Positions 35,279 to 46,843 are shown, counted from the first letter of the stretch. The stretch: DNA of 64,000 nucleotides from Burkholderiaceae bacterium (GCA_018401615.1 JAGYKN010000007.1:1-64000), one strand, 5' to 3'. A program made the numbers and translations. The notes: generated by a model from the letters alone, not told the origin.

Positions 35279-37350
35279 ACGCACTCCTCGCCCAGAGCGG
35301 CCTGCCCCGTTACGATGGCCTTGACCCCAAGACACTTGGGCCTGACATCGATCGGCTCATCGCTGAGGCTCAGGCTGTGCTCGAGGCGGTGGTGGCCCCA
35401 GAGACTCCCGCCACCTGGGCCGCCGTGATGGCACCACTCACCACAGCCACCGAGGCGCTTGGCCGAACCTGGTCTGCTGTTCATCACATGGGCGGCGTGA
35501 TGGACAGCCCCGATTGGCGAGACCTTACCAACAGCAAGCTTGAGGTTGTGACGGCCTTCTGGTCTCACCTCGCCCAGGACAGGCGCCTCTTCCAAAAGAT
35601 GAAGGCCCTTGCCAGCGCAGCCGATGTCCTGGCGGACCCAACCCGGCAGCAGGCCCTCTCCAATAGCCTGCGAGACTTCCGGCTCGGTGGGGCAGAACTA
35701 TCGGCGAAGGATCAGGACACGTTTGCCCGTCAGACTGCCCGACTCGCGCAGCTGTCGCAGGTCTTCTCCGAGCATCTGCTCGACAGCACGAATGCGAGTG
35801 TCGTGCATGTCAGCGACGCCGAGCAGCTCGAGGGCATTCCGGCTCATGCGGTCGCCGCCGCGGCCGAGGAGGCCAGGCGACGCGAACTCACCGGGCATGT
35901 CTTTACCCTTCAGCAGCCGAGCCTGATGCCGGTGCTGCAGTTCGCCAGGCATCGCCCCCTGCGAGAGGCGATCTACCGCAAGCACGCAACCAGGGCGTCC
36001 GAGATTGCCCAGGAGGGGCCAGCCAACGACAACACGCCGATCATGGGCGAGATCCTCTCTCTGCGACAGCGGCAGGCCAGGCTGCTCGGATTTGAGTCGG
36101 CTGCGCAGATGTCACTGGTCTCCAAGATGGCCTCAACGCCCGATGAGGTGATTGGCTTTCTTGCCGCCCTCGCCTCAAAGGCCCGCCCGAGTGCGCAGGC
36201 AGACCTCGCAGACCTGCGCGGGTTTGCGCGGGAGACGCTCGGACTCGAGACCCTTGAGGGCTGGGACATTGCCTATGCCAGCGAGCAGCTTCGGCAGGCT
36301 CGCTACCTCTTTAGCGAGGACGAGGTTCGACAGTACTTTCCGCTGCCAGCCGTTCTTGATGGACTCTTCGGTGTGGTTCACACGCTATTTGGGGTCTCCA
36401 TTGAGGCCATGAGCACCGACGATCCATCGCCCGCCTGGCATCCAGATGTTGAGGCCTTCCTGGTCAAGAGGGGTGGCGAGAGCATTGGGCACCTCTACCT
36501 TGACCTCTATTCACGGTCAACCAAACGCGGCGGGGCCTGGATGGATGATGCGAGGGGAAGACGGCGCCTTGGCCAGGCGCTGCAGACACCAGTGGCCCTG
36601 CTGACCTGCAACTTTTCGGCCCCCGCCCCTGCGAGCGGCCGTCCAAGCACCCTCACCCATGATGACGTGATCACCCTTTTCCACGAGTTTGGCCATGGCC
36701 TTCACCACCTCCTCACCCAGGTCGATGACCTCGAGGTCTCAGGCATCAACGGGGTGGAGTGGGATGCTGTTGAATTGCCCAGCCAGTTCATGGAGAACTT
36801 CTGCTGGGAGTGGGAGACCCTGCAGGCCATGACGCGTCACCAGGAGACCAATGCGGCGCTGCCGCGCGACCTCTTTGAGAAGATGAAGGCAGCGAAAAAC
36901 TTCCAGAGTGGCCTCTTTATGCTGCGACAGATCGAATTCTCTCTCTTTGATATTCGCATTCACAGCGAGATCGAGGCCACCGCAGACCAGTCTCCAGAGG
37001 AGGTCGGGCGCGACATCGATGCCATCCTCCAATCCGTGCGAAAAGAGGTCGCAGTCATTGTTCCCCCTGCTTTTAATCGGTTTGCGCAGGGCTTTGGTCA
37101 TATCTTTGCTGGTGGCTATGCTGCTGGTTACTACAGCTACAAGTGGGCTGAGGTCTTGTCGGCGGATGCCTATGCCGCCTTTGAGGAGGCAGGGCCAACG
37201 GCCTATTCCGATGTCGGCCAACGCTTCTTAAATGAAGTGCTCTCCCGCGGCGGTTCTCGCCCGGCCCTGGTCTCATTTGAATCGTTCCGTGGCCGCGCCC
37301 CCTCCATCGATCCCCTGCTCAGACACAACGGCCTGGCCCAAGCCGCATGA
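35275..37350 (+). CDS. prlC: Oligopeptidase A (M3 family metallopeptidase)
   Basis: [45 protein letters not shown] (HExxH zinc motif). Confidence 0.94.
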   Translation: MNALLAQSGLPRYDGLDPKTLGPDIDRLIAEAQAVLEAVVAPETPATWAAVMAPLTTATEALGRTWSAVHHMGGVMDSPDWRDLTNSKLEVVTAFWSHLAQDRRLFQKMKALASAADVLADPTRQQALSNSLRDFRLGGAELSAKDQDTFARQTARLAQLSQVFSEHLLDSTNASVVHVSDAEQLEGIPAHAVAAAAEEARRRELTGHVFTLQQPSLMPVLQFARHRPLREAIYRKHATRASEIAQEGPANDNTPIMGEILSLRQRQARLLGFESAAQMSLVSKMASTPDEVIGFLAALASKARPSAQADLADLRGFARETLGLETLEGWDIAYASEQLRQARYLFSEDEVRQYFPLPAVLDGLFGVVHTLFGVSIEAMSTDDPSPAWHPDVEAFLVKRGGESIGHLYLDLYSRSTKRGGAWMDDARGRRRLGQALQTPVALLTCNFSAPAPASGRPSTLTHDDVITLFHEFGHGLHHLLTQVDDLEVSGINGVEWDAVELPSQFMENFCWEWETLQAMTRHQETNAALPRDLFEKMKAAKNFQSGLFMLRQIEFSLFDIRIHSEIEATADQSPEEVGRDIDAILQSVRKEVAVIVPPAFNRFAQGFGHIFAGGYAAGYYSYKWAEVLSADAYAAFEEAGPTAYSDVGQRFLNEVLSRGGSRPALVSFESFRGRAPSIDPLLRHNGLAQAA

Positions 37351-38027
37351 AGCCTGCGGTGGTCTTGCTCAGTGGCGGGCTTGATTCCGCCACCTGCCTG
37401 GCCATTGCGCACTCACAGGGCCATGCCTGTCATGCCCTGTCGTTTGATTATGGTCAGCGGCAACGTCGTGAGCTGGAGGCTGCCAGGGCCTTGGCCAGCC
37501 GGCTCGGGGCCCAGAGCCATCGTGTGCTGACCCTTGACCTGCGCGCATTCGGCGGCTCGGCGTTGACTGCCGACATGGCGGTGCCCAAGCATCGCAGCCT
37601 GACTGACATGGGCCAAGGCATCCCGATCACCTATGTGCCCGCCCGAAACACCATCTTTCTGAGCAATGCCCTTGCCCTGGCAGAGGTGCTGGGTGCCACC
37701 GATATTTTCATCGGTGTGAATGCCCTCGATTACAGCGGCTACCCCGACTGCCGACCAGCCTTCATTGAGGCCTTCCAGGCCATGGCCAACCTGGCCACCC
37801 GCGCGGGTGTTGAAGGCCAGGAGCCCCTGCGCATTCATGCCCCCTTGCAGCACGACACCAAGGCGCAGATCGTGCAGCGTGCCCGAGCGCTGGGGGTGCC
37901 CATCGAGGAGACCTTCAGCTGTTATGACCCCACGGCCTTGGGGCTGGCCTGTGGCGCCTGCGATGCCTGCCTGCTGCGGGCCAGGGGCATTGCTGAGGCC
38001 GATGCAGCCCAAGGGCTCGATCATTGA
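37347..38027 (+). CDS. queC: 7-cyano-7-deazaguanine synthase
   Basis: [46 protein letters not shown]. Confidence 0.96.
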   Translation: MKPAVVLLSGGLDSATCLAIAHSQGHACHALSFDYGQRQRRELEAARALASRLGAQSHRVLTLDLRAFGGSALTADMAVPKHRSLTDMGQGIPITYVPARNTIFLSNALALAEVLGATDIFIGVNALDYSGYPDCRPAFIEAFQAMANLATRAGVEGQEPLRIHAPLQHDTKAQIVQRARALGVPIEETFSCYDPTALGLACGACDACLLRARGIAEADAAQGLDH

Positions 38028-38857
38028 ACGGCAGCCCCAGTCCCCCGAGCAACGGCGCCCTGCGGGTCGCGAGTTGGAATGTCAACTCCCTTCGCGTTCG
38101 CCTGCCGCATGTTTTGGATTGGCTGGCCACCGCCCAGCCTGACCTCCTTGGTCTGCAAGAGACCAAGCTCATCGATGCGAAATTTCCCCAGGCCGAGATC
38201 GAGGCAGCCGGCTACGCGGTTCACTTCATTGGACAGCCCACCTACAACGGTGTGGCCATTCTCGCCAGGCAGGCCCGATTCAGCGACATCGTCGATGTGA
38301 TGCACCACGACGCCCGGCTTCCCGATGACCAACGCCGCCTGACCGCGCTCACCGCAACAGAGGCGAGCACCGGGCTGGCCACTCGCTTCATCTGCGTCTA
38401 TGTGCCCAACGGCTCCGAGGTCGGCTCGGACAAGTATCGCTACAAGCTTGCCTGGCTGGATGCGCTTGAGGCGAGGCTTCAAGAGGAACTGGCTGCACAC
38501 CCTAGGCTTGCGCTGGTGGGCGACTTCAACATCGCTCCGATCGACCTCGATGTGCATGATCCAGCAGCCTGGCACGAGAAGATCCTCTGCTCCACGCCGG
38601 AGCGCGAGGCCTTTGGCAGGCTGATCAAGCTCGGACTGACCGACACCCTCCGGGCCCACGCCCCAGAGGACGAATCACTCTTTAGCTGGTGGGATTACCG
38701 ACAGGCCGGCTTTCGGCGAAACCTGGGCCTGCGCATCGACCATATTCTCTTGAGCGAGCAGGCCTTCGGCCAGTGCCGATCCTCCGGGGTGGACAGGGTG
38801 CCTCGCGGGCTTGAACAGCCCTCGGACCACGCTCCGGTCTGGGCCGACATCCTCTAG
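38024..38857 (+). CDS. xth: Exodeoxyribonuclease III
   Basis: [57 protein letters not shown] start overlapping the queC stop. Confidence 0.93.
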   Translation: MNGSPSPPSNGALRVASWNVNSLRVRLPHVLDWLATAQPDLLGLQETKLIDAKFPQAEIEAAGYAVHFIGQPTYNGVAILARQARFSDIVDVMHHDARLPDDQRRLTALTATEASTGLATRFICVYVPNGSEVGSDKYRYKLAWLDALEARLQEELAAHPRLALVGDFNIAPIDLDVHDPAAWHEKILCSTPEREAFGRLIKLGLTDTLRAHAPEDESLFSWWDYRQAGFRRNLGLRIDHILLSEQAFGQCRSSGVDRVPRGLEQPSDHAPVWADIL

Positions 38858-40381
38858 GCCCAACTCCAGAATCTTTCGCGTGATGGTGTTGCGCCCGACA
38901 CCGAGTAGATGTGCCGCCTCGATGCGCCTGCCGCGGGTGTGTTTGAGGGCAGCACCAAAGACCACCTGCTCAAAGGTCCGTGACCATTCGGACATTCGCC
39001 CTGCGGGCGCAACAGCCTCATCCGGCTGCCCTGAGAAGGAGGCGGAGACCGCTCTAGACAGCAGCTCTGACCACTCAGGGGCAAGCGATGCCTCGTGGAT
39101 GGCGGGCTTGGCGGACGGCAGATTTGACTCGACCTTGGGCAGCATCCCAGGCATGACGGCCATGCCGACCGGCTGCGAACCATGGTCTTGCGAACCATGG
39201 CCCTGCTGCGCACCAAGGCCTTCGGCCGGCGGGCGCATCTCGGGCGGCAGATCCTGGGCCTCCACCCACTGACTTGGTGCCATCACCGAGAGCCAGTGAC
39301 AGAGGTTCTCGAGCTGACGGACATTGCCAGGAAAAGGCTGAACCGCAACAAGGGCAATGGCCTCGGGGGAGAGCTGCTTGACCTCCACGCCCAGTGAGGT
39401 TGCAGAGCGGCCCAGAAAAAACCTCACCAATTCTGGGATGTCCTCACGACGCTCTCGCAGTGGTGGCAGCCGAAGGCGAATCACGTGAAGCCGATGAAAG
39501 AGGTCTTCTCGAAAGCGTCCCTCGGCAACCCGTTGTTCCAGGTTCTGGTGGGTGGCCGCAATGACTCGAACATTGGCCCTGAGTGGCTGGTGGCCCCCCA
39601 CTCGGTAGAAGTGCCCATCTGACAAGACCCTCAGCAGCCGGGTCTGCAGATCGAGTGGCATGTCTCCGATCTCATCGAGAAAAAGGGTGCCGCCCTCGGC
39701 CTGCTCGAAACGTCCACGCCGTTGAGCCTGGGCACCGGTGAAGGAGCCCCGCTCATGACCAAAGAGTTCCGACTCGAGCAGATCATGCGGGATCGCAGCG
39801 GTGTTGAGGGCCACAAATGGCAAGGCAGCACGAGGGCTGTGCCGATGCAAGGCAGTGGCCACCAGTTCCTTTCCGGTGCCGGACTCGCCAGTGATCAACA
39901 CGGTTGCAGAGGACTGTGAGAGTCGACCAATTGCGCGAAAAACCTCCTGCATGGCCGGGGCCTGACCGAGCATCTCGGGAGGCTGATCGGCCTTCTCGAG
40001 CGGGCTTGACTCACTGGGGCGGGACTCACGAATGGCCCGCCGAATCAGGGCGATTGCCTCATCGACATCAAAGGGCTTGGTGAGGTATTCGAATGCACCC
40101 CCCTGAAAGGCCGAGACAGCGCTATCGAGGTCCGAGAAGCCGGTCATGATGATGACAGGGAGTTGCGGATAGAGCCCCTTCACATGCTCGAGCAGGGCAA
40201 GGCCAGACTCGCCTGGCATGCGAATATCGGAGACCAACACCTGGGGCCGCTCTGTGGGCAGCGCCCGCATGACATCGTCAGCGTTTCCGAAGAGCCGACA
40301 GGCGATCTCAGCCTTGAGGAGTGCCTTTTCCAAGACCCACCGAATCGATGCATCGTCGTCTACGATCCAGACTGGCTTCAT
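38675..40381 (-). CDS. ntrC: Nitrogen regulation response regulator (sigma-54 activator)
   Basis: Receiver domain, [38 protein letters not shown] (GAFTGA variant), C-terminal [25 protein letters not shown]. Confidence 0.93.
   Translation of the reverse strand: MKPVWIVDDDASIRWVLEKALLKAEIACRLFGNADDVMRALPTERPQVLVSDIRMPGESGLALLEHVKGLYPQLPVIIMTGFSDLDSAVSAFQGGAFEYLTKPFDVDEAIALIRRAIRESRPSESSPLEKADQPPEMLGQAPAMQEVFRAIGRLSQSSATVLITGESGTGKELVATALHRHSPRAALPFVALNTAAIPHDLLESELFGHERGSFTGAQAQRRGRFEQAEGGTLFLDEIGDMPLDLQTRLLRVLSDGHFYRVGGHQPLRANVRVIAATHQNLEQRVAEGRFREDLFHRLHVIRLRLPPLRERREDIPELVRFFLGRSATSLGVEVKQLSPEAIALVAVQPFPGNVRQLENLCHWLSVMAPSQWVEAQDLPPEMRPPAEGLGAQQGHGSQDHGSQPVGMAVMPGMLPKVESNLPSAKPAIHEASLAPEWSELLSRAVSASFSGQPDEAVAPAGRMSEWSRTFEQVVFGAALKHTRGRRIEAAHLLGVGRNTITRKILELGLEDVGPDRSVVRGLFKPARHPVHPGGSALAEGLLAQENMVDAQAQVSPKAGLSVIPPAKE
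39174..39203. repeat. 15-bp in-frame tandem duplication in the ntrC linker
   Basis: tgcgaaccatggtct|tgcgaaccatggccc. Confidence 0.7.
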
Positions 40382-41433
40382 GCCCTTCTCCCCTGAGGCT
40401 CACCAACGGGCAGGCAGATCTCGAAGGTCGTTCCGTGCAGACCGGTCTGACACTCGATGATGCCGCCATGCTGATGCACGATGTTCTGAGCAAGAGTCAG
40501 ACCAAGACCATGACCCTGAGGGTTTCCCGAGACCAATGGGTAAAAAATCTCATCACGAATCGATTCAGGAATGCCAGGGCCGTTGTCGCTGATGCTGATC
40601 ACCACGCAGAGCCGATACCGTTGTCGATGGAGCGTGATCTGCCTGGCAGCACGTGTCTTGAGGGTGATGCATCCTGGTGCATCTGCACCAGTCGGGGGCT
40701 GTCCTAGGATGGCTTGTGCGGCATTGCGCACGATGTTGAGCACGGTCTGAATGAGCTGCTCGACGTCACCATCAATCTCCGGCAGGCTGATGTCGTAGTC
40801 GCGCTCAATCGCAAGGCCATCGGAGAACTCTGACAAGACAAGGGTTCGAACCCGCTCCAAGACCTCGTGGACATTGACCTCCTGACGGGTGAGGCTGCGA
40901 CGAACGGGCGCAAGCATGCGATCGACCAACGATTGAAGGCGGTCGGATTCCTTGATGATGATCTGGGTGTATTCCTTGAGTTCCCGAGTGGGGAGCTCAG
41001 CATCGAGCAGCTGGGCGGCGCCGCGGATTCCCCCGAGCGGATTCTTCACCTCATGCCCAAGGTTGCGCAGGAGCGACTGATTCATCTGCATCAGGGCGGT
41101 CTGCCTCTCCTCACGGCCAATCCTCTGAAAGGCATCGGGCTCACGCAGCTCAACCGAGACAGAGAGCCCAGGCTCCTCAAGGACCATGACGGCTGTGTCA
41201 AAGAGACGCTCGGAGCGACCCTCGGTGGCACCACTCACATACCAGCGAGCCTGAAGTCGCCGGACCACCACGCTCCCCTCGGAGGCAGCTGACCAGAGGG
41301 TGTCAAGGTCTTCGGGGGAGGCCAGCAGGTCGACCACGGGCTGGCCGATGAGCTGCTGGGATGACTGGCCGAGCATGCCCTCTGCCACGAGGTTGGCGTG
41401 ACAGACACAGCCGTGGTTGTCGATTAACAACAC
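40378..41433 (-). CDS. ntrB: Nitrogen regulation sensor histidine kinase
   Basis: LLRNLGHEVKNPLGGIRGAAQLLDAEL (H box), NGPGIPESIRDEIFYPLVSGNPQGHGLGLTLAQNIVHQHGG; start may lie slightly upstream. Confidence 0.93.
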   Translation of the reverse strand: MLLIDNHGCVCHANLVAEGMLGQSSQQLIGQPVVDLLASPEDLDTLWSAASEGSVVVRRLQARWYVSGATEGRSERLFDTAVMVLEEPGLSVSVELREPDAFQRIGREERQTALMQMNQSLLRNLGHEVKNPLGGIRGAAQLLDAELPTRELKEYTQIIIKESDRLQSLVDRMLAPVRRSLTRQEVNVHEVLERVRTLVLSEFSDGLAIERDYDISLPEIDGDVEQLIQTVLNIVRNAAQAILGQPPTGADAPGCITLKTRAARQITLHRQRYRLCVVISISDNGPGIPESIRDEIFYPLVSGNPQGHGLGLTLAQNIVHQHGGIIECQTGLHGTTFEICLPVGEPQGRRA

Positions 41434-41468
41434 GGCTGTGCTGAGCAGGTCGAATGGTCGGTCCTGAA

Positions 41469-42881
41469 TCAGAGGGAGTAATACATGTCGAATTCAACCG
41501 GATGCGTGGTCATTCGAAACCGTGTGACCTCCTCCATCTTGAGGTTGATGTAGGCATCGATCATGCTGTCGCTAAAGACGCCACCGCGGGTGAGGAACTC
41601 GCGATCTTTGTCGAGATAATCGAGGGCCATGTCGAGTGAGGAGCAGACCGTGGGGATCTTCTTGTCTTCCTCGGGGGGGAGGTCGTAGAGGTTTTTATCT
41701 GCTGCGTCTCCAGGGTGGATCTTATTCATGACCCCATCGAGACCGGCCATCATCATGGCCGAAAAGGCGAGGTATGGGTTGGCCGTGGGGTCAGGGAATC
41801 GCACCTCGATCCGGCGGCCCTTGGGGCTCGCGACATACGGGATTCGAATGGATGCGGAGCGGTTGCGGGCAGAGTAGGCCAATTTCACCGGCGCCTCAAA
41901 GCCTGGCACCAGGCGCTTGTAGCTGTTGGTGCCCGGGTTCGTGATGGCATTGAGTGCACGGGCATGTTTGATGATTCCGCCAATGTAGAAGAGCGCAAAC
42001 TCCGAGAGACCCGCATAGCCGTTGCCAGCAAAGAGATTCTCGCCATCGCGCCAAATGGACTGGTGCACATGCATCCCGGAGCCATTGTCACCAACGACGG
42101 GTTTGGGCATGAAGGTGGCCGTCTTGCCATAGCTTGCAGAAACGTTATGGACGACATACTTAAGAATCTGTGTCCAGTCAGCGCGCTGTGTCAGGGTCGA
42201 GAAACGCGTGCCGATCTCGCACTGCCCCGAACCAGCAACCTCATGGTGATGGACCTCAACGGGCACACCCATCTGCTCGAGAATCAGGCACATCTCGGAG
42301 CGAATGTCTTGGTAGGAGTCCACGGGAGGAACGGGAAAGTAGCCGCCCTTTACCGTGGGACGGTGGGCCAGGTTGCCGCCTTCGTAGTCAATCCCGGTCG
42401 ACCAACTGCCTTCCTCTGATTTGATCTTGACCCCACAGCCAGACATGTCGATGTTCCAGGTGACGCCATCGAAGATGAAGAACTCTGGCTCTGGGCCGAA
42501 ATATGCGGTGTCACCGGCACCAGACGACTTTAAGAATGCCTCTGCCCGCTTGGCGATGGAGCGTGGGTCTAGGTCATAGCCCTTGCCATCAGATGGCTCG
42601 ACCACATCGCAGGTGATGTTGAGGGTTGACTCCTCCCGAAAGGGATCAAGAACAGCGGTGCTCGCGTCTGGCATCAGCAGCATGTCAGAGGCCTCGATGC
42701 CCTTCCAACCCGCAATTGAAGAGCCATCAAAGGCGTGACCGACCTCGAACTTGTCGTCGTCCACCGTGTGGGATGGAACGGAGACGTGCTGCTCCTTTCC
42801 CCTTGTGTCGGTGAAACGGTAATCAACGAACTTGACGTCGTTGTCTTTGATCATCTTCAAGACATCTGCGGGACTGGACAT
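41469..42881 (-). CDS. glnA: Glutamine synthetase type I
   Basis: [60 protein letters not shown] adenylylation motif; start trimmed to MSSPADVL. Confidence 0.97.
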   Translation of the reverse strand: MSSPADVLKMIKDNDVKFVDYRFTDTRGKEQHVSVPSHTVDDDKFEVGHAFDGSSIAGWKGIEASDMLLMPDASTAVLDPFREESTLNITCDVVEPSDGKGYDLDPRSIAKRAEAFLKSSGAGDTAYFGPEPEFFIFDGVTWNIDMSGCGVKIKSEEGSWSTGIDYEGGNLAHRPTVKGGYFPVPPVDSYQDIRSEMCLILEQMGVPVEVHHHEVAGSGQCEIGTRFSTLTQRADWTQILKYVVHNVSASYGKTATFMPKPVVGDNGSGMHVHQSIWRDGENLFAGNGYAGLSEFALFYIGGIIKHARALNAITNPGTNSYKRLVPGFEAPVKLAYSARNRSASIRIPYVASPKGRRIEVRFPDPTANPYLAFSAMMMAGLDGVMNKIHPGDAADKNLYDLPPEEDKKIPTVCSSLDMALDYLDKDREFLTRGGVFSDSMIDAYINLKMEEVTRFRMTTHPVEFDMYYSL

Positions 42882-43029
42882 GGAATCTCTCTCCGGAGTG
42901 GGGATAAATTGAAAAGTAAAAAGTGGCAGCCAGAGTTTTGCAGATTCCATGCCAACGTGGCAACGAACCCGCGGGCCTCCTGCGCAGGCGCTCTGAGCGG
43001 TCGAGCAGCCACAACTGGCCCATCAACCA

Positions 43030-43054
43030 CCCAAGACCGCCCTGCCCACCACCC
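43030..43054 (-). other. Canonical G-quadruplex motif in the predicted glnA 5' leader
   Basis: Minus strand GGG-TGGT-GGG-CA-GGG-CGGTCTT-GGG (G3N1-7 pattern). Confidence 0.6.
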
Positions 43055-43072
43055 AACAACGCACCATTTTAA

Positions 43073-43090
43073 TGCAAAAATTGCACCGAT
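43073..43090 (-). promoter_or_regulatory. Sigma-54-type promoter of glnA
   Basis: Minus strand TCGGTGCAATTTTTGCA with GG-N10-GC spacing, ~190 nt upstream of glnA, which is linked to ntrBC. Confidence 0.55.
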
Positions 43091-43120
43091 ATAGGGCATT
43101 TTGCCCTGCTGTGGTGCAGG

Positions 43121-44260
43121 CTAGAGGAACATCTGTTGAAGGTCGTTTAAAAAATCAAGGCCCTTGGGGGTGGCCCTTAATTGCCCCGCCGCACGCGACA
43201 TCAATCCCCGCACTTGTGCCTGCCCAACAGCCTCAATGATCGACTCCAGAGGCTGACCAGTGCGCTGCACATAGAGGGCGCAGGGCACACCGTTGACCAG
43301 GCGAAGGGCATTGAGCATGAATTCAAAGGGCAGTGCAGCTGCGGCAATCGATTCCGTGCGGCGGTGGGCCCTGGCAGACACGGCCTGCATGAAGTCCTCT
43401 GGGCGACGCAACACCGTCTGTCGAATCACGCCCCTCTCGGGCAGGGTGAGTTTGCTGTGGGATCCCGCACCGATGCCCAGGTAGTCGCCAAAGGTCCAGT
43501 AGTTTGTGTTGTGCTGGGACACCTGCCCTGCCCGGGCGTAGGCCGAGACCTCATAGCGCTCATAATCCGATGCCGCCAAGAGGGTGTCGCCACAAGACTG
43601 CATCTCCCAGATGTCGTCTTCCTCTGGCAGAACCGGCGGCACCGAGGAAAAGAGGGTGTTGGGCTCAAGGGTGAGCTGATAGCGTGAGACATGGCCCGGC
43701 CCGATGGCCAGCGCCGTCTCGAGATCGAGTTGCGCCTGCCCGAGGTCCTGCCCGGGCAAGCCATACATGAGATCAAGGTTGACCCGCTCAAAGACCTCAA
43801 CGGCGGCCCGCGCAGCATCAAGGGCCTGGGTGCCGTCGTGGACTCGCCCAATTGCCTTCAGCAGATTGGAATCGAAGGACTGCACGCCGAGCGAGAGCCG
43901 CGTGACACCCGCCGCCCGAAGGGCCTCAAATTGCCCCTGCTGCGCTGCCCCAGGATTTGCCTCTATGGTCACCTCTGCGCCTGGCAGCAGCCGTATCCTT
44001 GCGCGAATGGCATCTAGCAGCAGGCCGATTGATTCTGGTGAGAAGAGGTTTGGTGTGCCGCCACCCAGAAAGACACTGATGAAGGATCGGCCCCAGATGA
44101 GCGGCAGCGCATCTTCGAGATCCCCGATGAGGGCATCGATGTAGGCCTTCTCGGGAAGGTCTCCCACCTGAGCATGGGAATTGAAGTCGCAATAGGGGCA
44201 CTTCTTGATGCACCACGGCAGGTGGACGTAGAGCGAGAGCGGAATGGGTCCGATGGTCAT
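43121..44260 (-). CDS. hemW: Radical SAM heme chaperone HemW
   Basis: LSLYVHLPWCIKKCPYCDFNSH (CxxxCxxC), FLGGGTPNLFSPESIGLLL; start trimmed to MTIGPIPL. Confidence 0.94.
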   Translation of the reverse strand: MTIGPIPLSLYVHLPWCIKKCPYCDFNSHAQVGDLPEKAYIDALIGDLEDALPLIWGRSFISVFLGGGTPNLFSPESIGLLLDAIRARIRLLPGAEVTIEANPGAAQQGQFEALRAAGVTRLSLGVQSFDSNLLKAIGRVHDGTQALDAARAAVEVFERVNLDLMYGLPGQDLGQAQLDLETALAIGPGHVSRYQLTLEPNTLFSSVPPVLPEEDDIWEMQSCGDTLLAASDYERYEVSAYARAGQVSQHNTNYWTFGDYLGIGAGSHSKLTLPERGVIRQTVLRRPEDFMQAVSARAHRRTESIAAAALPFEFMLNALRLVNGVPCALYVQRTGQPLESIIEAVGQAQVRGLMSRAAGQLRATPKGLDFLNDLQQMFL

Positions 44261-44303
44261 GGGTGCTGGTGGAGTGATGCCGACCGCCACCGATGCATGG
44301 CCA

Positions 44304-45080
44304 TCACCGCTCGATCTGGCCTTCGTTGCGCTCGGGCTCACCTGCCATCTCTCGCTGCAGGCCATGCAACCGGGTGATGCCTGCTGCAGCAAGCTCCAGG
44401 AGTGCATCTAGCTCCAGCCGGGTAAAGGGTGCTCCCTCGGCCGTGCCCTGAACCTCAACGAGGCCCCCGGCACTGGTCATCGCGACATTCATGTCGGTGT
44501 CGCAGCTGGAATCCTCAGCGTAGTCGAGGTCTAGGACTGGACTGCCCTGATAGATTCCGACCGAGACCGCAGCCACCTGAGACCTGAAGGCTGAGCGGAT
44601 CCGTGAGGCCTCCTCGGGTGTGGCTGCCGCATGGGCCATGAGGTGAAGGGCGTCTGACACAGCCAGCCAGGCCCCGGTGATGCTGGCTGTTCGTGTGCCA
44701 CCGTCGGCCTGTATGACGTCGCAGTCCACCGTGATGGTCCTCTCCCCAATGGCGGTGAGGTCACAGACGGATCGCAATGCACGGCCGATCAATCGCTGGA
44801 TCTCAAGGGTGCGGCCACCCTGCTTTCCACGTGCAGCCTCGCGGTCACTGCGGGTGTTGGTGGCGCGCGGCAGCATCCCATACTCGGCTGTCAGCCAGCC
44901 GCGACCCTGACCCCTGAGGAAGCCCGGGACCTTCTGCTCAACAGAGGCCGTGCAGAGCACCTTGGTGTCTCCGAAACAGACCAAGACGGCGCCCTCTGCA
45001 TGCTTGGTGTAGCGCCTCTGAAGGCGAACAGGCCTGAGTGCGTCGGGGGGCCTGGAACTGGGTCTCATGAGGGTCTCCAT
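44304..45080 (-). CDS. rph: Ribonuclease PH
   Basis: [51 protein letters not shown]. Confidence 0.96.
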   Translation of the reverse strand: METLMRPSSRPPDALRPVRLQRRYTKHAEGAVLVCFGDTKVLCTASVEQKVPGFLRGQGRGWLTAEYGMLPRATNTRSDREAARGKQGGRTLEIQRLIGRALRSVCDLTAIGERTITVDCDVIQADGGTRTASITGAWLAVSDALHLMAHAAATPEEASRIRSAFRSQVAAVSVGIYQGSPVLDLDYAEDSSCDTDMNVAMTSAGGLVEVQGTAEGAPFTRLELDALLELAAAGITRLHGLQREMAGEPERNEGQIER

Positions 45081-45110
45081 TTGAAGTTAGCCCCTTACAA
45101 TACCGAAGCT

Positions 45111-46013
45111 ATGACCATTTACAGCATGACAGGCTTCGGAGTGGCCAATGCTGCCACGCCATCGGGCATGGCCAGCGTTGAGATTCGCTCGGTCAACAGT
45201 CGTTTCTCTGAGTTTTCTGCCCGCCTGCCAGAGGAGTGCAAGGGATTCGAACAGGCCATGCGAGACCTCATCTCGCCTCGCCTTCCGAGGGGAAAGATTG
45301 AGCTGAGAATTGCGCTCTCTCGATTAGAGACCGGTCGAGATGGCCCGAGTCTTCAGCCTGAGAGGCTCGCCGAGGTCCTCGACCTCACCAAGCGAGTCAG
45401 GCAGGAGGCGGGCGAGTTGGTGTCGCCTTGGAGCATGGCAGACCTCCTGCGATGGCCAGGCGTGCTTGGCAATGAGGGCATGGATCCGGTCGCATTCGAA
45501 GCGGCCATGCTGGCGCTGGCCACTCGAGCCCTTGAGGCCCTCGAGACTGCCCGAGCCCGAGAGGGTGCAAAGCTCGCGGCGTCCATCGAGGGGCGCCTGG
45601 CCAACATCAAGGAGCTCGCTGCCACCGCTGGCCCCCTGGTGCCGGCGGTCCTCGAGCAGATTCGCGACAAAACGCGGCAGAGGCTTCGAGAGGCCTTTGC
45701 CGATTTGGCCCCTGCCTCCGGTGAGGCCCTGATTGAAGATCGCATTCGACAGGAGGCCCATGCGGCATCGGTTCGCTTTGACATCGCGGAGGAGCTCGAT
45801 CGAATCGCCGCCCATGTCTGCGAGATGACGCGCATCCTTGCGGAAAATCGTGGTCAGCCCGTTGGGAAGAGGCTCGACTTTCTCACCCAGGAGCTCCATC
45901 GAGAGGCCAACACCCTTGGCAGCAAATCGCCAAGCCTCGCCCTCACGCAGCTGGCCATCGAGATGAAGTTGGCCATCGAGCAGATTCGTGAGCAGGTTCA
46001 GAACCTCCAATGA
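45111..46013 (+). CDS. yicC: YicC family endoribonuclease-like protein
   Basis: MTIYSMTGFGVANA...EIRSVNSRFSEFSARLPEE...GKRLDFLTQELHREANTLGSKS. Confidence 0.94.
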   Translation: MTIYSMTGFGVANAATPSGMASVEIRSVNSRFSEFSARLPEECKGFEQAMRDLISPRLPRGKIELRIALSRLETGRDGPSLQPERLAEVLDLTKRVRQEAGELVSPWSMADLLRWPGVLGNEGMDPVAFEAAMLALATRALEALETARAREGAKLAASIEGRLANIKELAATAGPLVPAVLEQIRDKTRQRLREAFADLAPASGEALIEDRIRQEAHAASVRFDIAEELDRIAAHVCEMTRILAENRGQPVGKRLDFLTQELHREANTLGSKSPSLALTQLAIEMKLAIEQIREQVQNLQ

Positions 46014-46597
46014 GACCCCCCTGCGCAGGGCCCCGAGGCCATCTCATCATTGTCTCGGCACCATCTGGCGCGGGCAAGACGAGCCTGGTCAAGGCACTGC
46101 TCGAAGACGCCGACCTCGGCCTTCGCCTCTCGGTCTCCACGACCACCCGAGCGCCAAGACCCGGCGAGGTGGAGGGCCGTGAGTATCACTTCACCAGCAG
46201 GGAGACCTTTGCGATGCGGCGAGATGCTGGCGAGTTTCTGGAGTGGGCCCATGTCCACGGAAACGACTACGGCACATCGGCCCGCACGGTGGCCACCGCC
46301 ATGGCCGCGGGCCACCGGGTCATTCTGGAGATTGATTGGCAGGGTGCGCGGCAGCTCTGTGGGTTGTTTGACAAGTCACAACGAACCAGCATCTTCATCC
46401 TGCCGCCCTCGGTGCCCGAACTCCAGCGGCGTCTTGAGGCTCGGGGTCAGGATCATCCATCGGTGATTCAGGACAGACTAGCGGCTGCAGAGACTGAAAT
46501 CTCGCATGCTGGCGAGTTCGACCATGTTATTATGAATCAAGACTTTAGCGAGACTCTCGCCGTCTTGCGACAGATCATTGCGGCAACCTCCCGCTAA
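46010..46597 (+). CDS. gmk: Guanylate kinase
   Basis: [40 protein letters not shown]. Confidence 0.96.
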   Translation: MRPPCAGPRGHLIIVSAPSGAGKTSLVKALLEDADLGLRLSVSTTTRAPRPGEVEGREYHFTSRETFAMRRDAGEFLEWAHVHGNDYGTSARTVATAMAAGHRVILEIDWQGARQLCGLFDKSQRTSIFILPPSVPELQRRLEARGQDHPSVIQDRLAAAETEISHAGEFDHVIMNQDFSETLAVLRQIIAATSR

Positions 46598-46625
46598 GAC
46601 ATCCTTCTACTCAGAGAGAACCACC

Positions 46626-46829
46626 ATGGCCCGTATCACCGTTGAAGATTGTCTCGATAAGATTCCCAATCGGTTTGAGCTGGTCCTTGCTGCAGCCTAC
46701 CGTGCCAGGCAGCTCGCCCAGGGATCCACGCCAAAGATTGACTCCCGAGACAAGCCCACCGTCACGGCGCTGCGTGAGGTGGCTGCCGGCCTGGTTGGCC
46801 GAGAGATGCTGCGCAAGGTGCCAATCTAA
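46626..46829 (+). CDS. rpoZ: RNA polymerase omega subunit
   Basis: [33 protein letters not shown]. Confidence 0.97.
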   Translation: MARITVEDCLDKIPNRFELVLAAAYRARQLAQGSTPKIDSRDKPTVTALREVAAGLVGREMLRKVPI

Positions 46830-46843
46830 GGGGGCATTGTGTT

